Assembly: GCF_021117405.1 (NCBI RefSeq)
Contig: NZ_CP088251.1
Coordinates: 1,922,001 to 1,986,000, forward strand
Source: Frateuria edaphi
GTDB lineage: Bacteria > Pseudomonadota > Gammaproteobacteria > Xanthomonadales > Rhodanobacteraceae
DNA: 64,000 bases
Direction: 5' to 3'
The notes below the pieces were generated by a model. That model searched no databases and was not told the DNA's origin. It saw nothing but the letters and a program-made list of their open reading frames with translations. Both the position numbers and the translations under genes were made by a program. Shown one piece after another: positions 15,601-27,086 of the stretch; the stretch's first letter is position 1; the number at the start of each line of letters is the position of its first letter.

Positions 15601-17355
15601 TCAGTCGTCGGCCGACGGCCGCTCCAGCGTGTCGCGCAGGGCCGCCTGCAACCTGGCGTGCATCTTCACCAGCGCACGCCACAGCACGGCCGACAGCAAC
15701 ACGCCCGCCACCAGCAGCAAAATCGCCACGCCTCGCGGCGGCAGGATCGCCGAACCGAGCACGCTTACCAGCAAACCGAGTGCCAGCAGCGTGCCCAACG
15801 GGATGAGCCGCGCCAGCAGGCTGCGGATGGCGTGTGTGTAGCCGCCGGCAAATTGCTCGCGGATGCCCAGTTCCGCCAACAGCATGCCCAGCGCCTCGGC
15901 CTTGCGGTAGATGGCGATCAGCATCGGCAGCGACAGGAACAGTGCCGCGGCGAAGATCAGCGAATGCCGCGTCTCGCGCCCGGCGCCCAAGGTGGAGAAC
16001 CATGCCCAGTTGTGCGCATTGACGTACGCACCGATGACGAACAGCGTAATGACGAGCACCACGTTGACGCCGATGTGCCAGAGCAATCGGCGCAGCATGG
16101 CGGCGATCATCGCGTTCTGCTCCACCGGCCGAAGGCTTCCCAGCCAGCCCGCATAGCTGGTCAGCAACAGCCGCAGGGGGCCGGGAGTGACGCGCCGCAT
16201 GCCATCGACGATGCCGTCGGCATGTCCAACCAGATAGGGCGACGCGGCCATGCACACCACGGATACCGCGACCGCGGTGGGATAGACGAAATCGCTGACC
16301 ACGCCGAGCGAGGCACCCAGCGTGGCGATCACGAACGAGAACTCGCCGATCTGCGCCATGCTCAGGCCCGTGCGGATCGAGGAGCGGACCTCCTGCCCGA
16401 CCGCGACCATGCCCATGCCGACCGTCAGCGTCTTGCCGACGATCACCACCACGGCGACGCCCAGCGCGGGCAGTGCGTACTGCCACAACAGGGCGGGATC
16501 GATCTTCAGGCCGATCGCCACGAAGAACAGCGCCGCGAACATGTCGCGCAGGGGTTCCACCAGCCGCATGACACGATGCGCATTGCGCGCCTCGGCGATG
16601 ACCGCGCCCGCGAGGAATGCACCCAACGCCACGCTGAAGCCCAGCGATGCCGCGAACAGGCTCGCGCCGAAGCACACGCCCAACGCACACACCAGCAGTG
16701 TTTCGTCGCGGCCGAAACCGGCCACGTAGTCGATGAGTCTGGGCAACAGCAACAGGCCCAGGATCATGCCGGCCACGACGAACAGTCCCACCTGCCCCAC
16801 TACCGTCAACGCGGTACCCGCCTCCATGGCGCCGCCGATGGCCACTGCGCTGAGCACCGTGAGGATCACGATCGCCAGAACGTCCTCGGCCACCAGGATG
16901 CCGACCACCCGTTGCGCGAACGGCAGGTGCCGCAGGCCACCTTCGGCCAGCGTGCGCGTGGCGACCATGGTCGAGGACAGCGAGATGAGCGCGCCGAGGA
17001 ACAACGCATCCATCCGGTTCCAGCCGAGCGCCTCGCCCAGGCCCGTGCCAATCCACAGCATCAGGCCCACCTCGATCACCGCGACCATCAGCACGCCCAT
17101 GCCGACCTCACGCAGCTTGCGCACGCTGAACTCCAGGCCCAGCGTGAACATCAGCAGCACGACGCCGAGATTGGAGATGTCGTCGATGGCGCGCGGGTCG
17201 CCCACCAACACGCCCGGCGTGTGAGGGCCGATCAAAATACCGGCGAGGATGTAGCCGAGCAGCACGGGCTGGCGAAGGCGCTGGAAGAGCACCGTAGTAG
17301 CGCCCGCGACGATCATCACCATGGCGAGGTCGCGGATGAAACCGATCTCGTGCAT
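15601..17355 (-). CDS. Kef-type cation/proton antiporter (CPA2 family)
   Basis: Inner-membrane monovalent cation:proton antiporter of 584 residues with about a dozen N-terminal membrane segments. [21 protein letters not shown] and the [11 protein letters not shown] ion-site region are typical of Kef/YbaL proteins. After the transport domain (about residue 390) the protein has no TrkA-N nucleotide-binding domain; instead there are three to four further hydrophobic segments and a short cytosolic tail ending RPSADD. The ATG with CGGAG before it was chosen. The gene is divergent from the tRNA operon. Confidence 0.88.
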   Translation of the reverse strand: MHEIGFIRDLAMVMIVAGATTVLFQRLRQPVLLGYILAGILIGPHTPGVLVGDPRAIDDISNLGVVLLMFTLGLEFSVRKLREVGMGVLMVAVIEVGLMLWIGTGLGEALGWNRMDALFLGALISLSSTMVATRTLAEGGLRHLPFAQRVVGILVAEDVLAIVILTVLSAVAIGGAMEAGTALTVVGQVGLFVVAGMILGLLLLPRLIDYVAGFGRDETLLVCALGVCFGASLFAASLGFSVALGAFLAGAVIAEARNAHRVMRLVEPLRDMFAALFFVAIGLKIDPALLWQYALPALGVAVVVIVGKTLTVGMGMVAVGQEVRSSIRTGLSMAQIGEFSFVIATLGASLGVVSDFVYPTAVAVSVVCMAASPYLVGHADGIVDGMRRVTPGPLRLLLTSYAGWLGSLRPVEQNAMIAAMLRRLLWHIGVNVVLVITLFVIGAYVNAHNWAWFSTLGAGRETRHSLIFAAALFLSLPMLIAIYRKAEALGMLLAELGIREQFAGGYTHAIRSLLARLIPLGTLLALGLLVSVLGSAILPPRGVAILLLVAGVLLSAVLWRALVKMHARLQAALRDTLERPSADD

Positions 17356-17458
17356 GCATGCTCCGGCGAGTGTGGCCGTCCAGCTTACGTCACAACGCGA
17401 GTGTGTCGATGCGGAGCAAACACGCGTGACGACAGGCGCAAAATTCTCCAAAAAAAGC

Positions 17459-17487
17459 TTGACGGATTCGCGAACCCTGCCTATTCT
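17459..17487 (+). promoter_or_regulatory. Sigma-70 promoter of the tRNA-Ala/Glu/Asp operon
   Basis: TTGACG (17459-17464), a 17-base spacer and TATTCT (17482-17487) form a good promoter ending 17 bases before the first tRNA. The discriminator is GC-rich (CCGGGC), as expected for stringently controlled stable-RNA promoters. Confidence 0.78.
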
Positions 17488-17504
17488 TCCGGGCTTCCAG
17501 CGGC

Positions 17505-17580
17505 GGGGCCATAGCTCAGCTGGGAGAGCGCCTGCATGGCATGCAGGAGGTCGGCGGTTCGATCCCGCCTGGCTCCACCA
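17505..17580 (+). tRNA. tRNA-Ala (anticodon GGC)
   Basis: The 76-base gene has acceptor arms GGGGCCA and TGGCTCC, anticodon loop ATGGCAT giving GGC, T-loop GGTTCGATCC and an encoded CCA end. It is first in a three-tRNA operon. Confidence 0.97.
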
Positions 17581-17589
17581 ACCTAATAC

Positions 17590-17665
17590 GTCCCCATCGT
17601 CTAGAGGCCTAGGACATCACCCTTTCACGGTGGCGACCGGGGTTCGAATCCCCGTGGGGACGCCA
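17590..17665 (+). tRNA. tRNA-Glu (anticodon TTC)
   Basis: The 76-base gene runs from GTCCCCATCGTCTAGAGGCC to an encoded CCA; the anticodon loop region CCTTTCACG gives TTC and the T-arm is GGGGTTCGAATCCCC. It follows tRNA-Ala by nine bases. Confidence 0.97.
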
Positions 17666-17703
17666 AGGTTGGCCTCGCACTTTGTGTAGCTGGAAGACAA
17701 CGC

Positions 17704-17780
17704 GGAGCGGTAGTTCAGTCGGTTAGAATGCTGGCCTGTCACGCCGGAGGTCGCGGGTTCGAGTCCCGTCCGCTCCGCCA
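17704..17780 (+). tRNA. tRNA-Asp (anticodon GTC)
   Basis: The 77-base gene begins GGAGCGGTAGTTCAGTCGG, has GTC in the anticodon loop CTGTCAC and ends with encoded CCA. It is the last of the three-tRNA operon and is followed by a terminator. Confidence 0.97.
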
Positions 17781-17788
17781 CTAATGAG

Positions 17789-17812
17789 AAACCCGCCTTG
17801 TGCGGGTTTTTT
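17789..17812 (+). terminator. Rho-independent terminator of the tRNA operon
   Basis: AAACCCGC (17789-17796), loop CTTGT and GCGGGTTT (17802-17809) are followed by a T-run. Confidence 0.9.
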
Positions 17813-17872
17813 GTTGTTTCGATTTCGCCATTCGCGAAGCGTCACTGCTTTCGACCGTGGCCGGAAACATCG

Positions 17873-17927
17873 GGTGGGCTTGGGCCCACCGCACGTTCGC
17901 CAAGGGCATGGTGGGCTGAGGCCCACC
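17873..17927. repeat. Two tandem GGTGGGC-N4-GCCCACC palindromes
   Basis: GGTGGGC-TTGG-GCCCACC at 17873-17890 and GGTGGGC-TGAG-GCCCACC at 17910-17927 are perfect 7-bp stems with different four-base loops, 19 bases apart. They lie between the tRNA terminator and the stop of the convergent DUF1249 gene. A related unit with one arm changed (GCCCGCC) is at 50649-50666. Confidence 0.8.
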
Positions 17928-18404
17928 CTACGGAAATGCCGCTTCCTCGATCCGCTCGAGCGTTCCGGGCGAATGCCCCTGCTCGGCCAGGTACTCCAAC
18001 CAGCGCGACAGGAACCCGTTCATGCGCAGCCGATGCTGCAGCACCGTGTGCGCTTCCGGGAACGGTCCCAGCACCTGCCACAGGTGCCGGCCTGGGTGGC
18101 AATGCAGCGCCTCGGCTACGTGCGCATCGGTGTACATCCGAAGCTGCGCCGACGGAGTCGGATGCCCCGTGTTCGCGTCGACGAACCCGTAGGTCAACTC
18201 CAGCTCCAGCGTGTAGGGATGCCGCTCCTGCACATGCATGTGCACGTCCAGGCCATCGTCCACGCTGGAACGATAGCGCCCCGGCGCAAGCGTCTGCGGC
18301 GCGAACAGGTGCGCCAGGCGGTGGTAGTTCTCCGCGTACAACCCCATCAGGAATTCGAAGCGTCCCGGGAGTAAGGCGGAGCGGTTGTCCAGTACGGCAC
18401 TCAT
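17928..18404 (-). CDS. DUF1249 family protein (YqiB-like)
   Basis: A 158-residue cytosolic protein. The start (RFEFLMGLYAENYHRLAHLF) and the central LELTYGF...PSAQLRMYTDAHVAEAL are typical of DUF1249. The function of the family is not established. The start at 18404 is 16 bases after the ppsR stop, so it probably shares the ppsR message. The ribosome binding site (CAGG) is weak. Confidence 0.85.
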   Translation of the reverse strand: MSAVLDNRSALLPGRFEFLMGLYAENYHRLAHLFAPQTLAPGRYRSSVDDGLDVHMHVQERHPYTLELELTYGFVDANTGHPTPSAQLRMYTDAHVAEALHCHPGRHLWQVLGPFPEAHTVLQHRLRMNGFLSRWLEYLAEQGHSPGTLERIEEAAFP

Positions 18405-18420
18405 TGAGCCTGCATATACC

Positions 18421-19236
18421 TCAAAACATGGTTCGCTCGATACCGAAGCGCTCGAAGATCTTGCTGGCGATCTCTTCGATCGAGACGTGGGTGGTGTTGA
18501 GCGAGGATATCCCCGCCTGGCGCATGAGCCGGTCAGCTTGTTCCAGTTCCCAGCGACACTGCTGCACTGTGGCATAGCGACTGTCGGGCCGGCGTTGTTC
18601 ACGGATCTGCGCCAGCCGCTGCGGGTCGATGGTGAGGCCGAACAGGCGATCCTTGTACGGCTTGAGCCGCTTGGGGAGTTCCAGCTTGTCCAGGTCGTCG
18701 TCGGTCAGGGGGTAGTTGGCGGCTTTGACGCCGTAATGCAAGGCCATGTAGAGGCAGGTGGGCGTCTTGCCCGAGCGCGACACGCCTATGAGGATCAGGT
18801 CGGCCTGCTCGTAATCCACGTCCACGCCATCGTCGTGCGCCAGCGCGTAGTTGGTGGCGTTGATGCGCGCCTCGTACTTGTCGAAGTCGACCAGGCCGTG
18901 CGAGCGGTTGACCATGCCCGAGCGCTTGGCGCCCAGCTCTTCCTCCAGCGGCCCGATGAACGGCGCGAACACGTCCAGCATTAGCGCACCGCTCGCCGCC
19001 ACGACCTCGCACAGGCCCCGATCGGCCATCGTGTTGACGACAATCGGCCGCTCGCCGGTTTGCGCGTAACGGGTCTTGATGCGGAGCGCAGCAGCCTCGG
19101 CCTTATGCGCGTCGTCCACGAACGGCAGGCGATGCTTGTCGAACTGGATGCCCTCGAACTGCGCAAGGATGGAGTTGCCGATCGTCTCCGCCGTAATACC
19201 AGTGGAGTCGGAGATGAAGAAAACCGTACGTTGCAT
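18421..19236 (-). CDS. ppsR: PEP synthase regulatory protein (bifunctional kinase/pyrophosphorylase)
   Basis: Regulates PEP synthase by ADP-dependent phosphorylation and phosphate-dependent dephosphorylation of a threonine next to the catalytic histidine. The 271-residue protein starts MQRTVFFISDSTGITAETIG, the hallmark of the family, and has the P-loop GVSRSGKT at 151-158. TGGAAGA precedes the ATG. It is divergent from its target gene ppsA across 222 bases, a frequent arrangement. Confidence 0.96.
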   Translation of the reverse strand: MQRTVFFISDSTGITAETIGNSILAQFEGIQFDKHRLPFVDDAHKAEAAALRIKTRYAQTGERPIVVNTMADRGLCEVVAASGALMLDVFAPFIGPLEEELGAKRSGMVNRSHGLVDFDKYEARINATNYALAHDDGVDVDYEQADLILIGVSRSGKTPTCLYMALHYGVKAANYPLTDDDLDKLELPKRLKPYKDRLFGLTIDPQRLAQIREQRRPDSRYATVQQCRWELEQADRLMRQAGISSLNTTHVSIEEIASKIFERFGIERTMF

Positions 19237-19458
19237 GCCTGTCTTCCATTTGTCCGCGGGGCTTGGCCAGGCACCTTAGCGCAAGCGCCAAAGCCTGTCC
19301 CTGCTTGACTCCGCGCTGACTGGTATGCAGTTGGCGCGGCATCGTGAACAAATGGTCTTCTTGTGCCATGCACCATCGAAAGCGGACAATACCAGTCCTT
19401 TGCGGCCCGGTTTCGGCGCGGCGCAGCGTATTACCCAAGCTTTACTAAGGAGATTCCC

Positions 19459-21831
<2,373 letters not shown>

Positions 21832-21918
21832 GGTCGGAGCCCGGCGTGCCGGGAGCGCTTGTCAGGACTCTCGGCTCCACGTAAAATCGCCGGCTCGCGT
21901 CGACCCGCGAACCTTTTC

Positions 21919-22009
<91 letters not shown>

Positions 22010-22016
22010 TAAAGAC

Positions 22017-22046
22017 AAACGCCCCCTCGTGGGGCGTTTTGTTTTT
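22017..22046 (+). terminator. Rho-independent terminator after tRNA-Ser
   Basis: AAACGCCCC (22017-22025), loop CTCGT and GGGGCGTTT (22031-22039) are followed by TTTGTTTTT. Confidence 0.9.
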
Positions 22047-22112
22047 CCGCCTTTCTTTTGCGAAGCCCGGCGCCATGGCATGCTGCGTGGCGCTCGCACC
22101 TTCAGGCACCCC

Positions 22113-22817
22113 ATGATCGAGTTCGGACACGGTACCCACGTCGGCCTGCGCCGCGCGCGCAACGAGGACACCTATTACGCCGATCCGGCGCTGGGCCTGT
22201 TCCTCGTCGCCGATGGCATGGGCGGGCACCAGCATGGGGAAGTGGCCTCGGCGCTGGTGCGCGATGCGATCGTCGAGCAGGTCGCGCGCGGGCGCGGACT
22301 GGTGGAGGCAGTGCGCAGCGCGGGCGAGCGGCTGTTCCGGCATTCCAGCGCCGCGGCGGACCGGTTGCCGATGGGCACCACGGTCGCTGCGCTGAAGCTG
22401 GCCGGCGACCGCTACGAGGTGGCCTGGGTCGGCGACAGCCGCATCTATCTTTGGCAGGGCGGCGCGCTGCGCCAGGTAAGCCACGACCACTCACTGGTAC
22501 AGGAACTGGTCGCCGCCGGCCAGCTCGACCCGGCGCTGGCCGATCGCCATCCGCAGCGCAACGTGCTGACGCAGGCGCTGGGCGTGACCTCGATCGATCA
22601 GTTGCATATCGGCATGGCGCGCGGACGCGCCGAACCGGGCAGCCGCTTCGTGTTGTGCAGCGACGGCCTGACCGAGGGCCTGTCCGACGCCGCGATCGCG
22701 CGGATCGTCGGGCGTACGGACCTGGCCGCGCAGGAATGCGTTGATCACCTGCTGCTGGCCGCACTCGACGGCAGCGCGGACGACAACATCACGGTGATCC
22801 TGGCGCGCGTGATTTAG
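22113..22817 (+). CDS. PP2C-family protein serine/threonine phosphatase
   Basis: Metal-dependent phosphatase of 234 residues. The PP2C motifs are clear: GLRRARNEDTYYAD, FLVADGMGGHQHGEVAS, VAWVGDSRIYLWQ, DHSLVQELV and the final DGSADDNITVILARV. The start MIEFGHGTHVG fits the family length; ATG at 22080 is an alternative. Proteins of this type often counteract a Ser/Thr kinase or belong to type VI secretion control, but no partner kinase or secretion gene is nearby. Confidence 0.88.
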   Translation: MIEFGHGTHVGLRRARNEDTYYADPALGLFLVADGMGGHQHGEVASALVRDAIVEQVARGRGLVEAVRSAGERLFRHSSAAADRLPMGTTVAALKLAGDRYEVAWVGDSRIYLWQGGALRQVSHDHSLVQELVAAGQLDPALADRHPQRNVLTQALGVTSIDQLHIGMARGRAEPGSRFVLCSDGLTEGLSDAAIARIVGRTDLAAQECVDHLLLAALDGSADDNITVILARVI

Positions 22818-22844
22818 CGCTCAACGAACCCCGACGCTCGCACC

Positions 22845-22868
22845 TGTAGGGGCGCCTCGGGCGACCGC
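22845..22868. repeat. REP-like palindromic unit (TGTAGGGGCGCC type)
   Basis: TGTAGGGGCGCC followed by TCGGGCGACCGC has the GTAGG-GCGC...GCGACCGC layout of REP units in related genomes. It lies just after the phosphatase gene in a 165-base gap before the convergent dnaQ. Confidence 0.5.
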
Positions 22869-22982
22869 CATGCCCCGCAGTCGCGCCCAATAATCTCTCT
22901 GCAAAAAACAATCCCATCTGGCGTCGCGCGTCGCTTCGCCAGCCTTCCCGGCAAACCGTAGCGTCCGTTGCGCCGCCGATGC

Positions 22983-23717
22983 CTAGGCTTCGGCCAACGC
23001 CGCTTCAGGCTGCTCCAGCCGACGCCACACACTAACTCCTTGGGAGGCCTTGTCCAGCGCATCCAGACGGCTTTCGTGCGCAGCGATTTCATTGGCATCC
23101 GCCCGCAGCACGCGCGGGCGGCGCAGCAGCGTGACCGGCGCCAGCACGGCCGCGCCGGCTTCGTCGGTGGCGCCTTCGAACGCCAGGTCCAGCGCGACCT
23201 GGCCGGAGGTCATGTACAGGTAGACGTCGGCCAGCAGCTGGGCGTCGATCAGGCCGCCGTGCAGGTCGCGCGCGGAGTTATCCACGCCCAGGCGCTTGCA
23301 CAGCGCATCCAGGCTGTTGCGCTGGCCGGGATAGCGCTCGCGCGCCATCGCCAGGGTGTCGATCACGCGGCAGCGGTCGGCGATGCAGCCCATGTGCGCG
23401 CCCACGCGCGCCAGCTCCGCGTCGAGGAAGCCGACGTCGAAACTTGCGTTGTGGATGATCAGCTCGGCATCGCCGATGAACTCGAGGAACTCCGCGACGA
23501 CCTCGGCGAAACGCGGCTTGTCGAGCAGAAATTCGTCCTCGATGCCGGTGACCTGCCGCGCGCCTTCGTCGATCGCACGCTCGGGGTTGAGATAGGTCTG
23601 CCAGTGCCGGCCGCTGGGACGTCGCTCGATAAGTTCCACGCAGGCGATTTCGATCAACCGGTGACCCTGGCGCACTTCCAGACCCGTGGTCTCGGTATCC
23701 AGAACGATCTGCCTCAT
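22983..23717 (-). CDS. dnaQ: DNA polymerase III epsilon subunit (3'-5' proofreading exonuclease)
   Basis: Proofreading subunit of the replicative polymerase, 244 residues. Exo I is [14 protein letters not shown] (Asp7, Glu9), Exo II is [14 protein letters not shown] and Exo III is [16 protein letters not shown] linker and a basic C-terminal tail that would bind the alpha subunit follow. The ATG overlaps the rnhA stop as ATGA, so the two are coupled. Confidence 0.96.
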   Translation of the reverse strand: MRQIVLDTETTGLEVRQGHRLIEIACVELIERRPSGRHWQTYLNPERAIDEGARQVTGIEDEFLLDKPRFAEVVAEFLEFIGDAELIIHNASFDVGFLDAELARVGAHMGCIADRCRVIDTLAMARERYPGQRNSLDALCKRLGVDNSARDLHGGLIDAQLLADVYLYMTSGQVALDLAFEGATDEAGAAVLAPVTLLRRPRVLRADANEIAAHESRLDALDKASQGVSVWRRLEQPEAALAEA

Positions 23718-24157
23718 GCCCTGCCCCTGTAACGCTCGGCCTGCTCGCGCGCGGCGGTATCGACGCGCTCGTTTTCCACGTGGCCCGTGTGGCCGCGCAC
23801 CCACGCCCAGCGTACCTGATGCGGCGCCTTGGCCGCTGCCAACCGCTCCCACAGGTCCTGGTTCTTGACCGGCTTCTTGTCGGACGTGCGCCAGCCGTTG
23901 GCGACCCACTTCGGCAGCCATTGCTCGATGCCCTGCATGACGTAGCGCGAGTCGGTGGTCAGCACGACCTTGCACGGGCGCGTCAGTGCCTCCAGCGCAC
24001 CGATGGCGGCCATCAGTTCCATGCGGTTGTTGGTGGTGTCTGGCTCTCCGCCGGAGAACACGCGCTCGACGCCCTTGGCGCGCAGCAATGCAGCCCAGCC
24101 ACCGGGCCCGGGATTGCCCAGGCACGCGCCGTCGGTAAACGCTTCGACTTCGATCAT
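23714..24157 (-). CDS. rnhA: Ribonuclease HI
   Basis: Degrades the RNA strand of RNA-DNA hybrids. The 147-residue protein has the catalytic acids in [25 protein letters not shown] and [11 protein letters not shown], and the handle region with [22 protein letters not shown] on the plus strand (GAGGAA on the coding strand) precedes the ATG. The conserved order methyltransferase-rnhA-dnaQ follows. Confidence 0.97.
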   Translation of the reverse strand: MIEVEAFTDGACLGNPGPGGWAALLRAKGVERVFSGGEPDTTNNRMELMAAIGALEALTRPCKVVLTTDSRYVMQGIEQWLPKWVANGWRTSDKKPVKNQDLWERLAAAKAPHQVRWAWVRGHTGHVENERVDTAAREQAERYRGRA

Positions 24158-24173
24158 CGTTCCTCGCGAAAAA

Positions 24174-24854
24174 TCAGGCGGCGGCGCTGCGGCGCGCGCC
24201 GGGCGCCAAGCCGGCGACCGGCGCCGCGGCGATCGCACGCGGGCGCAGCCGAACCGGAGCGGCCGCTTGGCGGCGCTTGCGCGCAATCAGCAGGTAACCG
24301 CCGCCGAGCGGACCGCCATGGTGCGGCACCGCGGCCGAGCTCGGCCACATGGGGCCGACCCGTTGCACGCGCTCGACATTGAGTTCGGCACTGCGTAGCC
24401 AATGGCCGATGCGCAGCGGGGATTCCAGGTTCACGCCACGGCGGCCGCGCCAGAGCAGCCAAGGCAACCAGCCGCTGGCCGGATGCATGCCGGTGAGCGC
24501 AAGCATCCCACCCGGCATCAGGACGCGGGCGGCCTCACGCAGCAAGAATTGCGGATCGGGCGCCACTTCCAGCGCATGGCTCAGCAGCACCAGGCCGAAG
24601 GCATCGTCCAGGAACGGCAGCGGCTCGTCCATGCACGTGTGCAGGTCGCCCGCGCCATGGTTGCCATCCAGATGCAGGTGAACCCAGCGATCGAGCATCG
24701 GCAGGGCCGGCGGCAAGGCCCGCGCGACAGCGGACACCTGCAATGCATACGCGCCGACGCAGCGCTGCAGCTCCGGAGCAAGCGCCTGCGCCTCTGCGGC
24801 GAGCAGGCCGCGCATCGGCTTGCTGGCATAGATGTCTTGATCGCGCTCGGCCAT
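24174..24854 (-). CDS. SAM-dependent methyltransferase (YafS-like)
   Basis: A 226-residue protein whose central part resembles class I methyltransferases: [18 protein letters not shown] and [18 protein letters not shown] are motifs after the nucleotide-binding strand. The glycine-rich motif I is degenerate ([12 protein letters not shown]). The C-terminal 30 residues are an Ala/Arg-rich low-complexity extension. It lies 16 bases upstream of rnhA in the position of E. coli yafS. The substrate is unknown. Confidence 0.8.
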   Translation of the reverse strand: MAERDQDIYASKPMRGLLAAEAQALAPELQRCVGAYALQVSAVARALPPALPMLDRWVHLHLDGNHGAGDLHTCMDEPLPFLDDAFGLVLLSHALEVAPDPQFLLREAARVLMPGGMLALTGMHPASGWLPWLLWRGRRGVNLESPLRIGHWLRSAELNVERVQRVGPMWPSSAAVPHHGGPLGGGYLLIARKRRQAAAPVRLRPRAIAAAPVAGLAPGARRSAAA

Positions 24855-25059
24855 GTCGCGCCCGTTATGCCGCAAAAGCGAAGTGTAGCCGTTGGCGGTC
24901 GCAAGCGCGTCACAGGTCGCGGAACCGGCCGCCTGCCTGAACAAAAATCACACGTTTAACGGCTCACTAACGAGCCTCCCGGATACGCCACTTATAGTCG
25001 GGCGGTTCGCGCAAGCCGGATGCCTGCGCCAGTCGATACGAAGACTGCGGAGACCGTTC

Positions 25060-25824
25060 TTGCACGTCGTACCGTTACCGGCGCTCGCCGACAATTACAT
25101 CTGGCTGCTGCACGACGACGCCGGCCAGGCGATCGTGGTCGATCCCGGCGACGCCGCGCCCGTCGAGGCCGCCCTTGCCGGGCGTGCGCTGCAGTTGCGG
25201 GCGATCCTGTTGACCCATCACCACGGCGACCATGTCGCCGGGGCGAAGGTGCTGCGTGAGCGCCACGGCGCCACCGTTTATGCCCCGCGCGACGAGCGCA
25301 TCGGCAGCGTCGACCACCGTGTGGGCGATGGCGAGGTCGTCATGCTGGACCGGCCGCAATCGCGCTTCGAAGTGATCGAAGTCCCCGGCCACACCCGCAG
25401 CCACATCGCATATGCCGGCGAAGGTCTGCTGTTTTGCGGCGACACGCTGTTCAGCCTCGGCTGCGGACGCCTGTTCGAAGGCACGCCAGCGCAGATGCTG
25501 GCGTCACTCGAACGGCTGGCCGCGCTGCCAGGGGACCTCGAGGTCTGCTGCGGCCACGAGTACACCCAGTCCAACGGCCGCTTCGCGCGTGAAGTCGACC
25601 CGTCCAATCCTTCGCTGGCGGCTCGCTGCGCCGAGGTCGCCGAGGCACGTGCGCTGGGCCGCCCCACCCTTCCCGTGCCGCTGGCCAGCGAGCTGGCCTG
25701 CAATCCCTTCCTGCGCATCGACAGCGAATCGCTGACCGAATGGGCGAGCCGGCACCACGTCTCCGGCAGCCGGGTCGAACGCTTCGCCGCGCTGCGCGCC
25801 GCCAAGGATGTCTTCCAAGGATGA
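25060..25824 (+). CDS. gloB: Hydroxyacylglutathione hydrolase (glyoxalase II)
   Basis: Hydrolyses S-lactoylglutathione in methylglyoxal detoxification. The 254-residue metallo-beta-lactamase-fold enzyme has the THHHGDH metal motif at residues 52-58, VPGHTRSHIAY, GDTLFSLGCGRLFEGT and CGHEYTQSN. A TTG at 25060 (reading MHVVPLPALADNYIW) preceded by GCGGAG is the best start; the open frame runs further upstream but without family similarity. The gene overlaps the next by ATGA and is divergent from the methyltransferase-rnhA-dnaQ group, matching the enterobacterial neighbourhood. Confidence 0.95.
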   Translation: MHVVPLPALADNYIWLLHDDAGQAIVVDPGDAAPVEAALAGRALQLRAILLTHHHGDHVAGAKVLRERHGATVYAPRDERIGSVDHRVGDGEVVMLDRPQSRFEVIEVPGHTRSHIAYAGEGLLFCGDTLFSLGCGRLFEGTPAQMLASLERLAALPGDLEVCCGHEYTQSNGRFAREVDPSNPSLAARCAEVAEARALGRPTLPVPLASELACNPFLRIDSESLTEWASRHHVSGSRVERFAALRAAKDVFQG

Positions 25825-27071
25825 AACACGTACTGCGCCCCTTGCCGCTTGTCCTGTCGCTGCTGGTCGCCGCCTGCGCCATTGCGCCCGTTCCGCGGTC
25901 CACGACACCACGCGCGGAGGCGCCGCAGGCCGAGGTACCCGATGTGACCGCCGCGCCCGCGATCCCGCAGGTGCCAGTGACCACCACCAACGTATGGGAG
26001 CGCCTGCGCGACAGCTTCGCGATGACCGATTGCGCGGCCGATCCGGCGATCGAAACCTGGGCCCGCCGCTACACGCGTTCCCCCAAGCGCTTCGAGGCGC
26101 AGATGCAGCGCATCCTGCCTCGGCTGGTCTACGTCGAGGAAAGCGCCGCGCGCCACGGGGTACCGGGCGAGTTCGCGCTGCTGCCGTGGGTGGAGAGTCA
26201 CTTCAACCCGGTCGCGCCGAACCGGAACCGCGCCGCGGGCATGTGGCAGATCATGCCGAACACGGCGCGCCACATGGGCCTGAGCGTCGGGCCGAGCTAC
26301 GACGGCCGCCTCGATCTGACCGAGTCGACCGACAAGGTGATGGCGCTGCTGAGCCACTATCACGACTACTTCCAGGACTGGCGCCTGGCTGACTACGCCT
26401 ACAACGCTGGCCGCTACGGCATCGACCGCCTGGTCAATCGCGAAGGCGCGCCGCCAGCCGAACCGGCGGTGCCGACGTTGCCGGTGCGCGCGGGCACCCG
26501 CGCACACCTGGTCAAGCTGATGGCGCTCGCCTGCGTGGTGCGCGAGCCGGAGCGCTACCACGTCACCCTGCCGACGCTGGACGAAGACCAGCAACTGGTT
26601 GCGCTGGACGTGAACCGGCGCCTTCCCCTCAAACAAGTGGCCCGCCAGGCGGGCCTGCCGCTGGAGACCCTGAGCGTCATCAACGCCGGCTACCGCAACG
26701 GCGTCATCGACACCCGGCACGGTGGCCGGCTGCTGCTTCCGCGCCGGAATGCCGACCAGTTGCGCACGGCGCTACTGGCCCAGGCGGTCGCCGATCCAAA
26801 CGAACGGGTCGCCGGCGTGGGCGCGAATCCCGCGCTGCCGGGCCTGGACGGCGACGATGCACCGGCCACCAGCACGGCCGAGCACATCCCGGGCGCGCCC
26901 GACGCCGAGGCCGCGGCCACGCCGGTCGTGCACGTGGTCCGCCGCGGCGACACGCTGTTCGACCTCGCCCGTCGGTACCACGTGCAGGTCGCGCAGCTGA
27001 AACGCTGGAACCACCTGGGCGGAAGCGACATCCGCATCGGGCAGAAACTCACCGTCAGCAAGTCCGACTGA
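25821..27071 (+). CDS. mltD: Membrane-bound lytic murein transglycosylase D-like lipoprotein
   Basis: Cleaves peptidoglycan glycan strands to 1,6-anhydro ends. The 416-residue lipoprotein has a signal with lipobox VAAC (Cys19), an SLT domain with the catalytic Glu in LLPWVESHFNPVAPN, followed by AAGMWQIMPNTARHMGL and ADYAYNAGRYGIDR, and a C-terminal LysM domain (about 372-415, HVVRRGDTLFDLARRYHVQV). Only one clear LysM repeat is present, with a low-complexity linker before it. The ATG overlaps the gloB stop. Confidence 0.93.
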   Translation: MKHVLRPLPLVLSLLVAACAIAPVPRSTTPRAEAPQAEVPDVTAAPAIPQVPVTTTNVWERLRDSFAMTDCAADPAIETWARRYTRSPKRFEAQMQRILPRLVYVEESAARHGVPGEFALLPWVESHFNPVAPNRNRAAGMWQIMPNTARHMGLSVGPSYDGRLDLTESTDKVMALLSHYHDYFQDWRLADYAYNAGRYGIDRLVNREGAPPAEPAVPTLPVRAGTRAHLVKLMALACVVREPERYHVTLPTLDEDQQLVALDVNRRLPLKQVARQAGLPLETLSVINAGYRNGVIDTRHGGRLLLPRRNADQLRTALLAQAVADPNERVAGVGANPALPGLDGDDAPATSTAEHIPGAPDAEAAATPVVHVVRRGDTLFDLARRYHVQVAQLKRWNHLGGSDIRIGQKLTVSKSD

Positions 27072-27086
27072 CGGCGCCGGCCAGGA

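Noticed and set aside
13235-17056. A continuous minus-strand open frame of 1273 codons covering ugd and extending upstream.
   Set aside because: Only the ugd part has family motifs; the rest runs antisense or out of frame to the FKBP and antiporter genes and is Arg/Gly/Ala-rich, as expected for chance open frames at high GC.
14635-17514. A 959-codon plus-strand frame rich in His, Arg and Gln.
   Set aside because: It is antisense to the FKBP and antiporter genes and has the composition of a high-GC shadow frame.
24961-24998. GGCTC-N6-GAGCC inverted repeat and a TATAGT box before gloB.
   Set aside because: No matching -35 box at acceptable spacing; the repeat is short.
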